Of a stretch of DNA of 64,000 bases, positions 10,549-20,100 are shown in pieces (the stretch's first letter is position 1; the number at the start of each line of letters is the position of its first letter). Origin of the DNA: Duganella guangzhouensis (GTDB lineage Bacteria > Pseudomonadota > Gammaproteobacteria > Burkholderiales > Burkholderiaceae_D); contig NZ_WKJK01000002.1 of assembly GCF_009674535.1 (NCBI RefSeq), positions 186,001 to 250,000 of the forward strand, read 5' to 3'. The notes under the pieces are model-generated. The model had not been told where the DNA came from, ran no database searches, and was given only the letters and a program-made list of their open reading frames with translations. A program made the position numbers and the translations under genes.

Positions 10549-11571
10549 TTACTTGATATTTACGCGCGAAATCGTGCCACCGGGGATAGCTGGCAACGGC
10601 AGCGGCGCGCCGCCCAGCGTGGCCTGCACGCCCGACGGTTTGCCAACGATCAGCAGCGCCGGATCCTTGATATCAAACGTCTCGGTGCTGCCCGCTTTCA
10701 CCAGCTTCGAAATCAACGGCGTCGTGCCGGGGCGGCGGATTTCCACCCACGAGTCTTCGGTCACCGTCAGCACCAGCTGGTGGCCGACACCGCTCGCCAC
10801 TGGCGATGCGGCCGGCGCGGCCGGTGTCGGCGCTGGCGCGGCTACCACTGGCGCCGGAGTCGGGGCAGCCGCAGCCGGCGGCGTCACGGTTGCCGGCGCC
10901 GTTGCGGCGGCTGGTTCGGTCGCCGGCGGCGTCACACCTGCTACCGAGCTGCCAGTGGCGGCTTGATCGCCAGCTTGCGGCGGCACCGAAATCAGCGGCA
11001 CGTTAGGCTGCTGCAGCGTCGACGGCTCCTTGACCAGCGTGGTCTCGATGGCCGGCGCCGGCTTGGCCTCTTCCGCCTTGCGCTCGAACAGCGAGGCCGG
11101 AATCAGGCCGCTCTGGTAAGCGTAAGCGGCCGCGCCGCCCACCACTACCACCGCGGCCAGGCCGATCAGCCAACCGGCCGGCTTGGACGGACGCTCGCCG
11201 CCCAAACTCAAGCGCGATTCCGAGAACGAGGCCGACAAATCCTTGCGCGGCACCACCACCTCGGGGACCGGTGGCGCTGCCGCTTCGATCATCGCCACCA
11301 GCGGCGCCGCATCCATCTTCAACACCTTGGCATAGGCGCGTACAAAGCCACGCGTGACCGCCATGTTGGGTAGCGCGGCATAATCGCCGGCTTCCAATGC
11401 CTTCACCTGGCGCACCGCCAGCTTCAGTTGATCCGCAATCTGCTCCACCGTCCAGCCCATCGCCTGGCGCTGGGCTGCCAGTAGCGCGCCGGGCGTGGCC
11501 TTGCCGGTGCTGCCCTGTTCCTGCGGCGGTTCTGCCCACTCAGAATTCATTGGTACCCCTGTTTCACTCAT
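10549..11571 (-). CDS. rodZ: RodZ-like cell-shape protein (HTH + transmembrane + DUF4115)
   Basis: 340 residues from the chosen ATG at 11571, which overlaps the pilW stop as ATGAGTGA and has GTGGGGCG upstream; an internal ATG at 11550 is possible. Domain order: N-terminal helix-turn-helix of the HTH_25 type ([39 protein letters not shown]), a transmembrane segment ([19 protein letters not shown]), a long Ala/Pro/Thr-rich periplasmic linker, and the DUF4115 domain ([21 protein letters not shown]). RodZ links MreB to the elongation machinery. In betaproteobacteria it lies between pilW and ispG as here. Confidence 0.9.
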   Translation of the reverse strand: MSETGVPMNSEWAEPPQEQGSTGKATPGALLAAQRQAMGWTVEQIADQLKLAVRQVKALEAGDYAALPNMAVTRGFVRAYAKVLKMDAAPLVAMIEAAAPPVPEVVVPRKDLSASFSESRLSLGGERPSKPAGWLIGLAAVVVVGGAAAYAYQSGLIPASLFERKAEEAKPAPAIETTLVKEPSTLQQPNVPLISVPPQAGDQAATGSSVAGVTPPATEPAAATAPATVTPPAAAAPTPAPVVAAPAPTPAAPAASPVASGVGHQLVLTVTEDSWVEIRRPGTTPLISKLVKAGSTETFDIKDPALLIVGKPSGVQATLGGAPLPLPAIPGGTISRVNIK

Positions 11572-12370
11572 CAAACGCCCCACGTTGATAAGCAGCATAC
11601 TCGGCCGACCCGGCGTGGTGACGGCGCAATTGCGTCGCCCATCCCGCTTCCGCGTCCTTATCGCCCAGCTTATGCTGCACCTTAATCGCGAGCCACAGCA
11701 CATCGGCCGTCAGGCTCTCCATCTTTGCCACCTTGTTCAGGCGGGTGATGAAGAAATTGGCGCGCACATAATCGCCCTTCTCAACATACACCCTGGCCAG
11801 ATTGGTGTTGGTGGCCGGCAGGTCGGGCGTCAACTGCAAGGCTTGCAGCAGATAACGCTCCGCGCTGGCGTAATCCTTGATCTTCAAAGCGCACGAACCG
11901 GCGTTGTTGGCGGCACTGGCCGGCGAACGATAGGCGCGGTTCTTCAGGGCCGCATCAAACAGCGGCAAGGCTTCCTTCGCGCGCCCGGTCTGGCACAGGA
12001 AGGAACCGTAATTATTGTCCAGTTCGGGGTTGGACGGAGCCAGTTTGCGGGCGCGGACGAAGTTGTCTTCGGCCAAGGCGATTTCGCCCATTTGCTGGTA
12101 AATCAGGCCGCGCATGCCGTAGCCGTCGGCGTAATTCGGGTCGGCCGCCAGCGCCATCTTGACCTCATCCAGCGCCACCGAGTACTGGCCTTGCTGGAAG
12201 TAGCCGATCGCCAGTTGCATGCGGATGTCGACCTTGCGCTGCACGGCGGTGGCGTCGGAGGTGGTGGTCAGCTCGGCCTTGTTGCTGCCCGACGAAGCAC
12301 AGCCGGCCAGCGCCCCTGCCACGCAGAGCGCGACGAGACTGAGCCGGCTACGCTGCGCCAGGAAGGTCAT
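11564..12370 (-). CDS. pilW: Type IV pilus biogenesis/stability lipoprotein PilW (PilF)
   Basis: 268 residues. Lipoprotein signal with lipobox LAGC (SLVALCVAGALAGCASSG) followed by about six TPR motifs (IGYFQQGQYSVALDEVKMALAADPNYADGYGMRGLIYQQMGE and onward). PilF/PilW is the pilotin needed for multimerisation and outer-membrane placement of the PilQ secretin. ATG 12368-12370 shares a base with the rlmN stop (TGATG); its own stop overlaps rodZ. The rlmN-pilW-rodZ-ispG-hisS order is widely conserved in proteobacteria. Confidence 0.9.
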   Translation of the reverse strand: MTFLAQRSRLSLVALCVAGALAGCASSGSNKAELTTTSDATAVQRKVDIRMQLAIGYFQQGQYSVALDEVKMALAADPNYADGYGMRGLIYQQMGEIALAEDNFVRARKLAPSNPELDNNYGSFLCQTGRAKEALPLFDAALKNRAYRSPASAANNAGSCALKIKDYASAERYLLQALQLTPDLPATNTNLARVYVEKGDYVRANFFITRLNKVAKMESLTADVLWLAIKVQHKLGDKDAEAGWATQLRRHHAGSAEYAAYQRGAFDE

Positions 12371-13542
12371 CAGGAACGGATCTCCACGATCTTGCCGAAG
12401 TTGGCACCGAACTTGTTCTGATATTCGGCCATTTTTTCCATCCGCTGCTGAACCTTGGTGCGGTCCTGCACTTCGCCGGCCAGCTGGCCGCAGGCGGCGT
12501 CGATATCGTCGCCACGGGTTTTGCGGATGGTGGTGACGATGCCGGCATCCAGCAGCACTTGCGCGAAGGCGCTGATGCGCGGGTTCTTCGAACGCAGCAG
12601 CCCTGATTCCGGGAACGGGTTGAACGGAATCAGATTGAATTTGCAGTGCACGCCGTACTCGGGGTGCTGCACCAGCGCCACCAGTTCGCGCGCGTGCTCG
12701 TCGCTGTCATTGACGCCATCCAGCATGCAATACTCGAAGGTGATGAAGTCGCGCGGCGCAAACTCGATGTAGCGCTTGCAGGCGGCCATCAGCTCCTTGA
12801 GCGGATATTTTTTATTCAGCGGGATCAGGCCGTTGCGCAGCTCGTCGTTGGAGGCGTGCAGCGAGACCGCGAGCGCCACCGGCACTTCCTGCGACAGCTT
12901 GTCGATCATCGGCACCACGCCCGAGGTGGACAGCGTGACGCGACGGCGCGACAGGCCGTAGGCGTTATCGTCCAGCATCAGCTTGAGCGCGGTGGCGGTC
13001 GGATCGAAGTTCAGCAGCGGCTCGCCCATGCCCATCATCACCACGTTGGTGATCTGGCGTTCGCCTTTCGGGCCGGGCTCAATGCCCTTGGTGCGGCGCA
13101 GTTCGAATTCGGCCATCCATAGCTGGCCGATGATTTCGCCCACGCTCAGGTTGCGGCTGAAGCCTTGCTTGCCGGTCGAGCAGAAACGGCAGTTGACGGC
13201 GCAACCGGCCTGGGTGGAAATGCACAGGGTGCCGCGATTCTCTTCTGGAATGTACACGGTTTCCACGGCATTGCCGTTGCCGACGTCAACCAGCCATTTG
13301 CGGGTGCCGTCGGACGAGGTATGGTCGCTGATGATCGCGGGGGCTTTGATCTCGGCGCGGGTTTTCAATTTATCGCGCAGCGACTTGGCCAGGTCCGTCA
13401 TGGCGTCGAAATCCGAGGCGCCGAATTGATGGATCCAGCGCTGCAGTTGCTTGGCGCGGAACGGTTTCTCTCCCAACTCGGCGCAATAGGCGATGAGCTG
13501 CGCGGGATCGAAATCCAGCAAGTTGATCAGAGGTGCGTTCAT
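12370..13542 (-). CDS. rlmN: Dual-specificity 23S rRNA/tRNA (adenine-C2)-methyltransferase RlmN
   Basis: 390 residues from [11 protein letters not shown]. Radical SAM enzyme methylating A2503 of 23S rRNA and A37 of some tRNAs. The cluster motif CxxxCxxC is present ([20 protein letters not shown]), as is the second catalytic Cys near the C-terminus ([16 protein letters not shown]). An in-frame ATG at 13569 (MISTVLNPH...) is an alternative with GGGAT upstream; I prefer the inner ATG because family members start close to it. The gene follows ndk after a hairpin without a T tail. Confidence 0.95.
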   Translation of the reverse strand: MNAPLINLLDFDPAQLIAYCAELGEKPFRAKQLQRWIHQFGASDFDAMTDLAKSLRDKLKTRAEIKAPAIISDHTSSDGTRKWLVDVGNGNAVETVYIPEENRGTLCISTQAGCAVNCRFCSTGKQGFSRNLSVGEIIGQLWMAEFELRRTKGIEPGPKGERQITNVVMMGMGEPLLNFDPTATALKLMLDDNAYGLSRRRVTLSTSGVVPMIDKLSQEVPVALAVSLHASNDELRNGLIPLNKKYPLKELMAACKRYIEFAPRDFITFEYCMLDGVNDSDEHARELVALVQHPEYGVHCKFNLIPFNPFPESGLLRSKNPRISAFAQVLLDAGIVTTIRKTRGDDIDAACGQLAGEVQDRTKVQQRMEKMAEYQNKFGANFGKIVEIRS

Positions 13543-13574
13543 ATGTGGGTTCAAAACAGTACTAATCATTTATC

Positions 13575-13602
13575 CCGTTTCCGCACCGCAGTGCGGAAAC
13601 GG
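13575..13602. other. Strong hairpin between ndk and rlmN
   Basis: A 12-bp perfect stem, CCGTTTCCGCAC (13575-13586) with its complement (13591-13602), closes a four-base loop. On the minus strand it lies 12 bases past the ndk stop and is not followed by a T run, so it looks like a processing or attenuation structure rather than a full terminator. Confidence 0.6.
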
Positions 13603-13614
13603 AACCTATACAAA

Positions 13615-14022
13615 TTACTTACCGAAGAAGTAAGCGATTTCAACAGCGGCGGCTTCTACCGCGTCCGAGCCGTGAACGGCGTTGGCGTCGATCGAATCAG
13701 CGAAGTCAGCGCGAATGGTGCCTTTGTCGGCTTTCTTCGGATCGGTGGCGCCCATCAGTTCGCGGTTTTTCAGAACGGCGTTTTCGCCTTCCAGCGCTTG
13801 AATCATGACTGGACCCGAAACCATGAAGTCCACCAGGTCTTTGAAGAAACCGCGCTCTTTGTGAGCGGCGTAGAAGCCTTCAGCTTCTTCACGCGACAGT
13901 TGCTTCATTTGAGCGGCAACGATCTTCAGGCCAGCTTCTTCGAAGCGGGTGTAGATTTTGCCGATCACGTTTTTTGCAACTGCGTCAGGTTTGATGATCG
14001 ACAGGGTGCGTTCGATTGCCAT
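13615..14022 (-). CDS. ndk: Nucleoside diphosphate kinase
   Basis: 135 residues. Transfers gamma-phosphate between nucleoside triphosphates and diphosphates via a phospho-His. [18 protein letters not shown] is the usual N-terminus; the active-site region near the end shows [20 protein letters not shown] with the catalytic His in VHGSD. It is a few residues shorter at the C-terminus than common 141-residue forms, ending FFGK. A good ribosome-binding site GGAG lies before the ATG. First gene of the long minus-strand cluster; the 248-base gap upstream should contain its promoter. Confidence 0.97.
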   Translation of the reverse strand: MAIERTLSIIKPDAVAKNVIGKIYTRFEEAGLKIVAAQMKQLSREEAEGFYAAHKERGFFKDLVDFMVSGPVMIQALEGENAVLKNRELMGATDPKKADKGTIRADFADSIDANAVHGSDAVEAAAVEIAYFFGK

Positions 14023-14200
14023 TTGAAAAACTCCAATAAAAAGAAAGGTTTAAAACGAAATTGATAATCCAATCAACCTTTGATTTTACCATAGATGACC
14101 CCATATTCCGAAAAACAGCAATAGATAAGCTGGCAAGGGCGCGGGAAATTCCTTTGCAAATGAAGTTTAAGTCGGTATTAAGTGCATTTTAGGCATGTTT

Positions 14201-14230
14201 TTGCGTATTTTGGACGCAACGTGCTATGCT
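14201..14230 (+). promoter_or_regulatory. Possible sigma-70 promoter of the YccA-type gene
   Basis: TTGCGT (14201-14206) and TATGCT (14225-14230) are 18 bases apart, and TATGCT is preceded by TGC (extended -10). The rest of the ndk/YccA intergenic region (14023-14270) is AT-rich; on the minus strand a TAAAAT box near 14075 might serve ndk but has no clear -35. Confidence 0.4.
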
Positions 14231-14270
14231 CTTATCAAAGCTGTAAACCCTATCCTTTACTGGAGGCATT

Positions 14271-14951
14271 ATGAACAACATGCAAAACACCTACGATCTG
14301 GCGGGTAGCCGCCGATTGGTACAGCACAACGTGCTGCGCAATACTTACTGGCTGCTGGCCCTGTCGATGGTTCCGACCGTCTTCGGCGCGGTGCTCGGCG
14401 TCGCCCTGCATCTGCCACTGAGTGGCGGGCTGATGGCGCTGCTGTTCCTCGGCATCGCCTTCGGCTTCATCTGGGGCATCGAGAAGAACAAGGATTCCGG
14501 CCTCGGCGTCGCGCTGCTGCTGGGCTTCACCTTCTTCATGGGCCTGTGGCTGACGCCGCTGCTGTCGCGCATCCTCGGCTTCTCCAACGGCGGCTTCCTG
14601 ATCATGACCGCGTTTGGCGGCACGGCGGCCGTGTTCGCGACCTTGGCTTCGGTGGCCACCGTCTCCAAACGTGACTTCTCGGGCATGGGCACCTGGTTGT
14701 TCGCCGGCTTGGTGATCCTGATGCTGGCCTCGATCGCCAACATCTTCCTGGGCATTCCGGCGCTGGCGATTGTGATCTCGGTGGTGGCGATCGGCATCTT
14801 CTCGGCCTACATCCTGTATGACGTGCAGCAGATCGTCAACGGCGGCGAGACCAACTACATCCGCGCCACGCTGCGGATCTACCTGGACGTGTACAACATC
14901 TTCACCAGCCTGCTGTCGCTGCTGGGCATCTTCGGCGGCAACCGCGACTAA
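14271..14951 (+). CDS. Bax inhibitor-1/YccA family integral membrane protein
   Basis: 226 residues with seven predicted transmembrane helices. It has the BI-1 family signature AYILYDVQQIVNGGETNYIRATLRIYLDVYNIFTSLL at the C-terminus, where the conserved Asp pair lies. In E. coli, YccA is a substrate and modulator of FtsH and YbhL is its paralogue, which makes the presence of hflKC in the same window notable. RBS TGGAGG precedes the ATG. Monocistronic: a terminator follows at once and pbpC is convergent. Confidence 0.9.
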   Translation: MNNMQNTYDLAGSRRLVQHNVLRNTYWLLALSMVPTVFGAVLGVALHLPLSGGLMALLFLGIAFGFIWGIEKNKDSGLGVALLLGFTFFMGLWLTPLLSRILGFSNGGFLIMTAFGGTAAVFATLASVATVSKRDFSGMGTWLFAGLVILMLASIANIFLGIPALAIVISVVAIGIFSAYILYDVQQIVNGGETNYIRATLRIYLDVYNIFTSLLSLLGIFGGNRD

Positions 14952-14967
14952 GCTTCACCGCTTCCCC

Positions 14968-14996
14968 AAAAAGCCGGCTCCTGCCGGCTTTTTTAT
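14968..14996. terminator. Bidirectional terminator between YccA-type gene and pbpC
   Basis: AAGCCGGC (14971-14978), loop TCCT, GCCGGCTT (14983-14990), flanked by As upstream and TTTTTT downstream, so it can work in both directions for these convergent genes. Confidence 0.85.
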
Positions 14997-15019
14997 TGTC
15001 CATCACTTTGTGTCGCCAG

Positions 15020-17116
15020 CTACAGACTGCCGCCCCGGACCTGGAAACTGGCGGTGGCAACCGGCTTGTCATCGTTGTCGACCAGCGCCAGTTGATGTTG
15101 ACCTGGTGTGGGGCGCCAGCTGTAGCTGGTGGCGGCCTGGCCTAGCGCTACGCCGTCCAGCTTCCATTGCAGGCCTTGGCCGCCCTGCGCCTGAAAGAAA
15201 ACGCGCTGGATCGCGTCCGGAATATCCGGGTCGAGCGCGATGATGGCTGAGTCGCCGGGATACAGGATTTTCGGCGCGCGGTGCTGGTCCTGCGCCAGCG
15301 CGATGACCGGGCTTTCGGTGCCGGCGATGAACCATTCGTTGCGCGCCGCTTCCAGCGCCGGCTGATACGCGATCTGCTGTCGCAGCACGCCGGCCGGCGG
15401 CTTGGGCGCGTGGCTGATCTGGCCGCGATTGAGATAGTCCATCACGTCGCGCCACACCGGCGCCGCCCCGCTGACGCCGGAAACATCCCACATCGACTGC
15501 CCGTCAAAATTACCAACCCAGACGCCGACCGTGTACCTGTCCGTGTAGCCCACGCACCAGTTATCGCGCATATCCTTGCTGGTGCCGGTTTTGACTGCGG
15601 CCCAGAACGTGGTTGCCAGTTCGTTCTTCAAGCCGAAGGTGACGCTGCGCGCGGCGCGGTCGGCCAGGATGTCGCCGATGATGAAACTGGCGCGCGCGTC
15701 CAGCACCCGGCTGGCCGGCACGGCGGCGGTTTTCGGCGCCAGCGTCACCGCGCCGTACATGCCGCCGTTTGCCAGCGTGCGATAGGCGTTGGCTAACTCC
15801 AGCAGCGAGACCTCGGCCGAGCCAAGCGCCAACGAATAGCCGTAGTATTCAGCGGGCTGTGTCAAGCTGCTCAGCCCCACGGCACGCAGACGCTCGTGAA
15901 AGCGCTCCATGCCCGTCATCACCAGCGTGCGCACTGCCGGCACGTTAAGCGAACTGGCAAGGCTGGTGCGCACGCTGACATAGCCTTTGAAGTTCTTGTC
16001 GTAGTTCTGCGGAATATACATGCCGGAAGGCGTGGAGATATCGATGGCCGTGTCGTCCATCAGCGAGGCCGCTGTCAGCTGCTTGCGCTCCAGCGCCAGC
16101 TCGTACAGAAACGGCTTGAGTGTGGACCCGGCCTGCCGCAACGCCGCCACACCATCCACTTCGCCGCCACCGGCGTTGCCGACATAAGCGAGGATCTCGC
16201 CGCTGGCGTTATCCAGCACAATCACCGCGCCGTCGTTCACATTGCGGCCTTGCAGCGCGGCCAGCTGCTGACGCAGCACATTCTGCGCATAGCGCTGCAA
16301 GCCCGCATCCAGCGTGCTGCGCACCGATTGTCCGCTACGCGTCAACAGCTGCTGCGCCACCTGCGGCGCCGGAGGCAAATTGGCCGCCAGTTGCGGACGA
16401 CCCATCGCCACCACAATCCGCAGCTGAATCTCGTCGCAGGTCGACGGCAGACGCAGCTCCCGCGCCAGGCCGCATGCGCGCTGCGACACCACCTTCTGCC
16501 CTGCCGACGGCCCGCGCAGCAGGCTGGCAAGGATCACCGACTCGCTCAGATCCAGCCCCGACGGCGCCTTGCCAAACATGCCGCGCGCCGCCGCGCCCAC
16601 GCCTTGCAGCTCGCCGCGATACGTCACCATGTTCAGGTACACTTCCATGATCTGCCGCTTGCTCCACTGCGCATCCAGTTCGCGCGCGGCCTTCACCTGA
16701 TCCCACTTCTGGCCCCAACTGCGGCCTTTGGCGACCGGCTGCAAGGCCGGATCGAGCAAGGCCGCCAACTGCATGGTGATGGTCGACGCGCCGCGCGGCC
16801 GGGTGCGGAACAGGTTGTCCCACGCCGCCTGGGCCGCCGCGTTCCAGTCCACGCCGTCATGCTGATAGAAACGCTGGTCCTCAGCCTGCAATACCGCCGC
16901 CGGCAGCGCCGGCGAGATATCGTTCAACGCCACCCACGGCAGGCGCCGCACCGCCATGTCGATGCGCAGCGACTGAATCGGCTCGCCATGCCGGTCCAGC
17001 AGCTCCGCGTCCGACGAGCGATACGCAGCCCGCACCTCCTCGAACGTCGGTGCCGCGTGGGCGGCGCCGGCCAGCGCCAGTGCCAGTGCGGCGATGATGA
17101 AAACTGTCCGCTTCAT
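15020..17116 (-). CDS. pbpC: Penicillin-binding protein 1C
   Basis: 698 residues. N-terminal signal/anchor (MKRTVFIIAALALALAGAAHA), glycosyltransferase 51 domain with EDQRFYQHDGVD (E79) and RGASTITMQ, transpeptidase domain with S331TLK, SSLN and KTGTS motifs, and the C-terminal domain specific to PBP1C (biPBP_C, about 600-698, with PDAIQRVFFQAQGGQGLQWKLDG). Forms and cross-links peptidoglycan. Start ATG overlaps the alpha-2-macroglobulin stop by 4 bases (ATGA), the classic pairing in which PBP1C is thought to repair wall while the macroglobulin traps attacking proteases. Confidence 0.95.
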   Translation of the reverse strand: MKRTVFIIAALALALAGAAHAAPTFEEVRAAYRSSDAELLDRHGEPIQSLRIDMAVRRLPWVALNDISPALPAAVLQAEDQRFYQHDGVDWNAAAQAAWDNLFRTRPRGASTITMQLAALLDPALQPVAKGRSWGQKWDQVKAARELDAQWSKRQIMEVYLNMVTYRGELQGVGAAARGMFGKAPSGLDLSESVILASLLRGPSAGQKVVSQRACGLARELRLPSTCDEIQLRIVVAMGRPQLAANLPPAPQVAQQLLTRSGQSVRSTLDAGLQRYAQNVLRQQLAALQGRNVNDGAVIVLDNASGEILAYVGNAGGGEVDGVAALRQAGSTLKPFLYELALERKQLTAASLMDDTAIDISTPSGMYIPQNYDKNFKGYVSVRTSLASSLNVPAVRTLVMTGMERFHERLRAVGLSSLTQPAEYYGYSLALGSAEVSLLELANAYRTLANGGMYGAVTLAPKTAAVPASRVLDARASFIIGDILADRAARSVTFGLKNELATTFWAAVKTGTSKDMRDNWCVGYTDRYTVGVWVGNFDGQSMWDVSGVSGAAPVWRDVMDYLNRGQISHAPKPPAGVLRQQIAYQPALEAARNEWFIAGTESPVIALAQDQHRAPKILYPGDSAIIALDPDIPDAIQRVFFQAQGGQGLQWKLDGVALGQAATSYSWRPTPGQHQLALVDNDDKPVATASFQVRGGSL

Positions 17117-20100
17117 TTCACGGTAATCGCTGCATTCGGCATCGCGCCAAACATCTCGGGGCTGTACATCGCCTCGACACGCGTTGGCGGCAGGTTGAAC
17201 TGGCCAGGGTTATTCAAGCGCACAGTGTACTCCACGCTCCATTTGCCTTTCGGGACAAATTGGTAGAACGCGCGGTAGCCTTCAAAGGTCCGCTCCTGGA
17301 AGGCCGGATACGCCCAGCCGGTGGCCGCCTCGCCGCCGGTCATCAGCTTCGAATCGCCGCCCAGACCGGAGCCCAGCACCGTGGCGCTGGCGGGAATCGG
17401 ATCGTCCACCACCACCCAGGTCATATCCGACTGCGCTTCCAGATCCAGATGCACCCGATAGACATCGCCACGCGACCATGCGCCTTTCACCTTCTGCTCG
17501 ACCGGCGTGATGGTCTTGGCGATGCGGTAGCCGCTCGACAGCGGCGCCTTGAGCGGCACCGCCGACAAAGTCTGCACCGTCGCCCACGGCTTGCCGGCGC
17601 CCGTGTGATCCAGCGCCAGCTGGCCGCCGCCACCGCGCGGCCAGGGCAGCATCGCCGTGCCGCCAGCAGGGTCGCCACCAAAGGCGATGCTCTTGCTGGC
17701 GTTGCCCAGCGTGACCGCTGCCGTGCCGCTTACCTTGTCTTTCTCGAACAGCGCCGAGAACTTGTCGATCGCCAGCACACCCCAGGCATTCGCCACGGTC
17801 GTGCCCCAGCGACCTTTCCGCTGGCGTCCCAGCGCGCCACGCGCCAGGCGACCGATATCCGCTTTCCATGCCGGATTGTCGGCCATGGTCAGCAGCAGGC
17901 GGTTGGCGTTGCTGTCGGCGGAGGACATCAACCACCACCAGTCGTCGGTGCGCTCGGTGGAGAAAGTCATGGTCGTGCCTTGCAAATTCAGGCGTGAACG
18001 CAGAATCTGATCCGCCTCCTTCAGGCGCTGCGCGCGCTGCGGCAGCTTCTCCGAGCGCTGCAAAATCTGATACCAGTCGATGACGGCGGATGTCGGCCAC
18101 AGATTCGGCTGTACCGTGAACGACTCCAGATCATCCGCGTGCACCTGCCGCGTGCGTGAGATGGCCTCCAGCGCGGCGATCTTGCGCACCGCCAGATCGG
18201 CCGTCGGCAAAGCCGAGTAGCGCACCACTTTGCCGTGCACAAAAGCCAGCAGGCCAGACTCCATGCGGCCGCGCAGGTCTGCCGGAATCTCATAGCCCGC
18301 TTCGGCCGCCGCCGACAGCACATAGGCCGTCAGCGTATCGCTGCCCTCATACATCGTGGCGAAATACTTGATCAGGCCATCAGAGTCCAGATGCGCCGGC
18401 AGCGTATCGACCGCCGACTGCCACATCGCCCGATCATGCAGCGAGATCGAGCGCGAAGTCACCTGTTCGAAGCAGCGGTACGGATACTTCTGCATGTACG
18501 CCTGCACGCCCGGCAGATCGCCGCCCAGCGATGGGCTGAACTGCACCTGCACGCCGCCGCGTCCCGGCACCGCGTCATCCGGCAGCGCCACCTGCATCGA
18601 CTGCTTGCGGTCCAGTTGCAGCAGCGTCGCCTGCATCACCGTCACCGGCACGGCCGGCACCACCTTCTGCTTGATCTTGATGCGGTCCGTCGACGCCGCA
18701 CCGCCGCCCTCCACCGCCGCGCTGACATCCCAGTCCAGCGTGCTGACGCCCACCGGCACCTGCACATCCCAGCCGATTTCGCGCGCCTGCCCCGGCTCCA
18801 GCGACACCGATTGCGGCGCCAGCGCCTTGCCGCCCGCGCTGGCGCTCAGCGTCGCCTTCACCGGCGCCTCGGTGGTATTACGCAGCGTGAAGCCGGCGCG
18901 CAGGCGATCGCCCTCGCGCACCAACGCCGGCAGGCCGGAAAGCAAAATCAGATCCTGCGAACTGCGCACCTCTGTGCGGCCGGTGCCGAACAAATCCGCC
19001 TGCGCGTTGGCGATGGCGACGATGCGGAACGCTGTCAGCGAATCGTTAATCGGCACCTGCACCGTGGCTTCGCCTTTCGCATCCAGCGTCACGCGCGCCT
19101 TCCAGAACAGCAGCGTATCGAACAGCTCCCGTCCCGCGCCCTTGCCGCCACCACCGCCGGCCGGCACCGCCTTGCGGCCGAAGTGACGCTTGCCGACCAC
19201 CTGCATCTGCGCGGTGGCCGTGGTCACCTGCAGGCTGCGCTGGCCCATCATTGCTTCCAGCAGATCCCAGCTGGTGTTGGGCATCAGCTCCAGCAGGCCG
19301 ACATCGACGGCGGCCAGCGCCACTTCCGCGCCAGCCGGCGGCGCCGAACCATCCGGCAGCGTGACCTTGACCGCCACGCTAGCCTTGTCGCGCACCTTGT
19401 ACACCGGCTTGTCCGCCGTGACCTGCACCTTCAGTTCATTGGCCGACCAGCCCACGCGCAGCGGCGCTATCCCCAGCTTGTAGGCCGGCTTGCCCAAGTC
19501 GACCAGCGCGGTCGGCTGCACGCTGTTCACACGGCCGCGCACCACCAGCGCCGAGACGTAGACATTCGGCGCGTACTGCTTCTTGACCGGGATCGTGAAC
19601 ACCGGCTCCTTGCCGCTCAGCGGACGGATGTAGGTATCAATCACGCCCTCGCGCTCCACCGTCACCAGGGCGGTCGCTTCGCGGAACGGCATGCGCACCT
19701 GGAAGCTGGCCATTTCGCCAGGCTCGTAGCGCTTTTTTTCGGGCAGCAGATCGATGCGGTCGTTGTCGGTGGCGGCGAACCACCAGTCTTCGCCATCGGC
19801 CACCCAGGTTTCGCGATGGGCGACAGCGGCGCGCTGCTGCGCGTCCTGCGTCTTCGCGCGCAGAATCAGGTTGCCGGATGCCGGCGCCTTCACCTGGCAA
19901 ATCAACAGCCCCTTGTTATCGGTCTTGCCCTCGCACGCCGCGCCCAGCGCTTTGACTTCGCTGCTATTCTCGTATGCATAGAAGCCGCCGATCAAACGGC
20001 GACGGTGCGAGTACGACAGGCGCTGGAAGAAGTCCACCGCCACCGGCGCATCGGCCACCGGATTGCCTTGCAGGTCCAGCACCGCCACCGTGAATTTCAA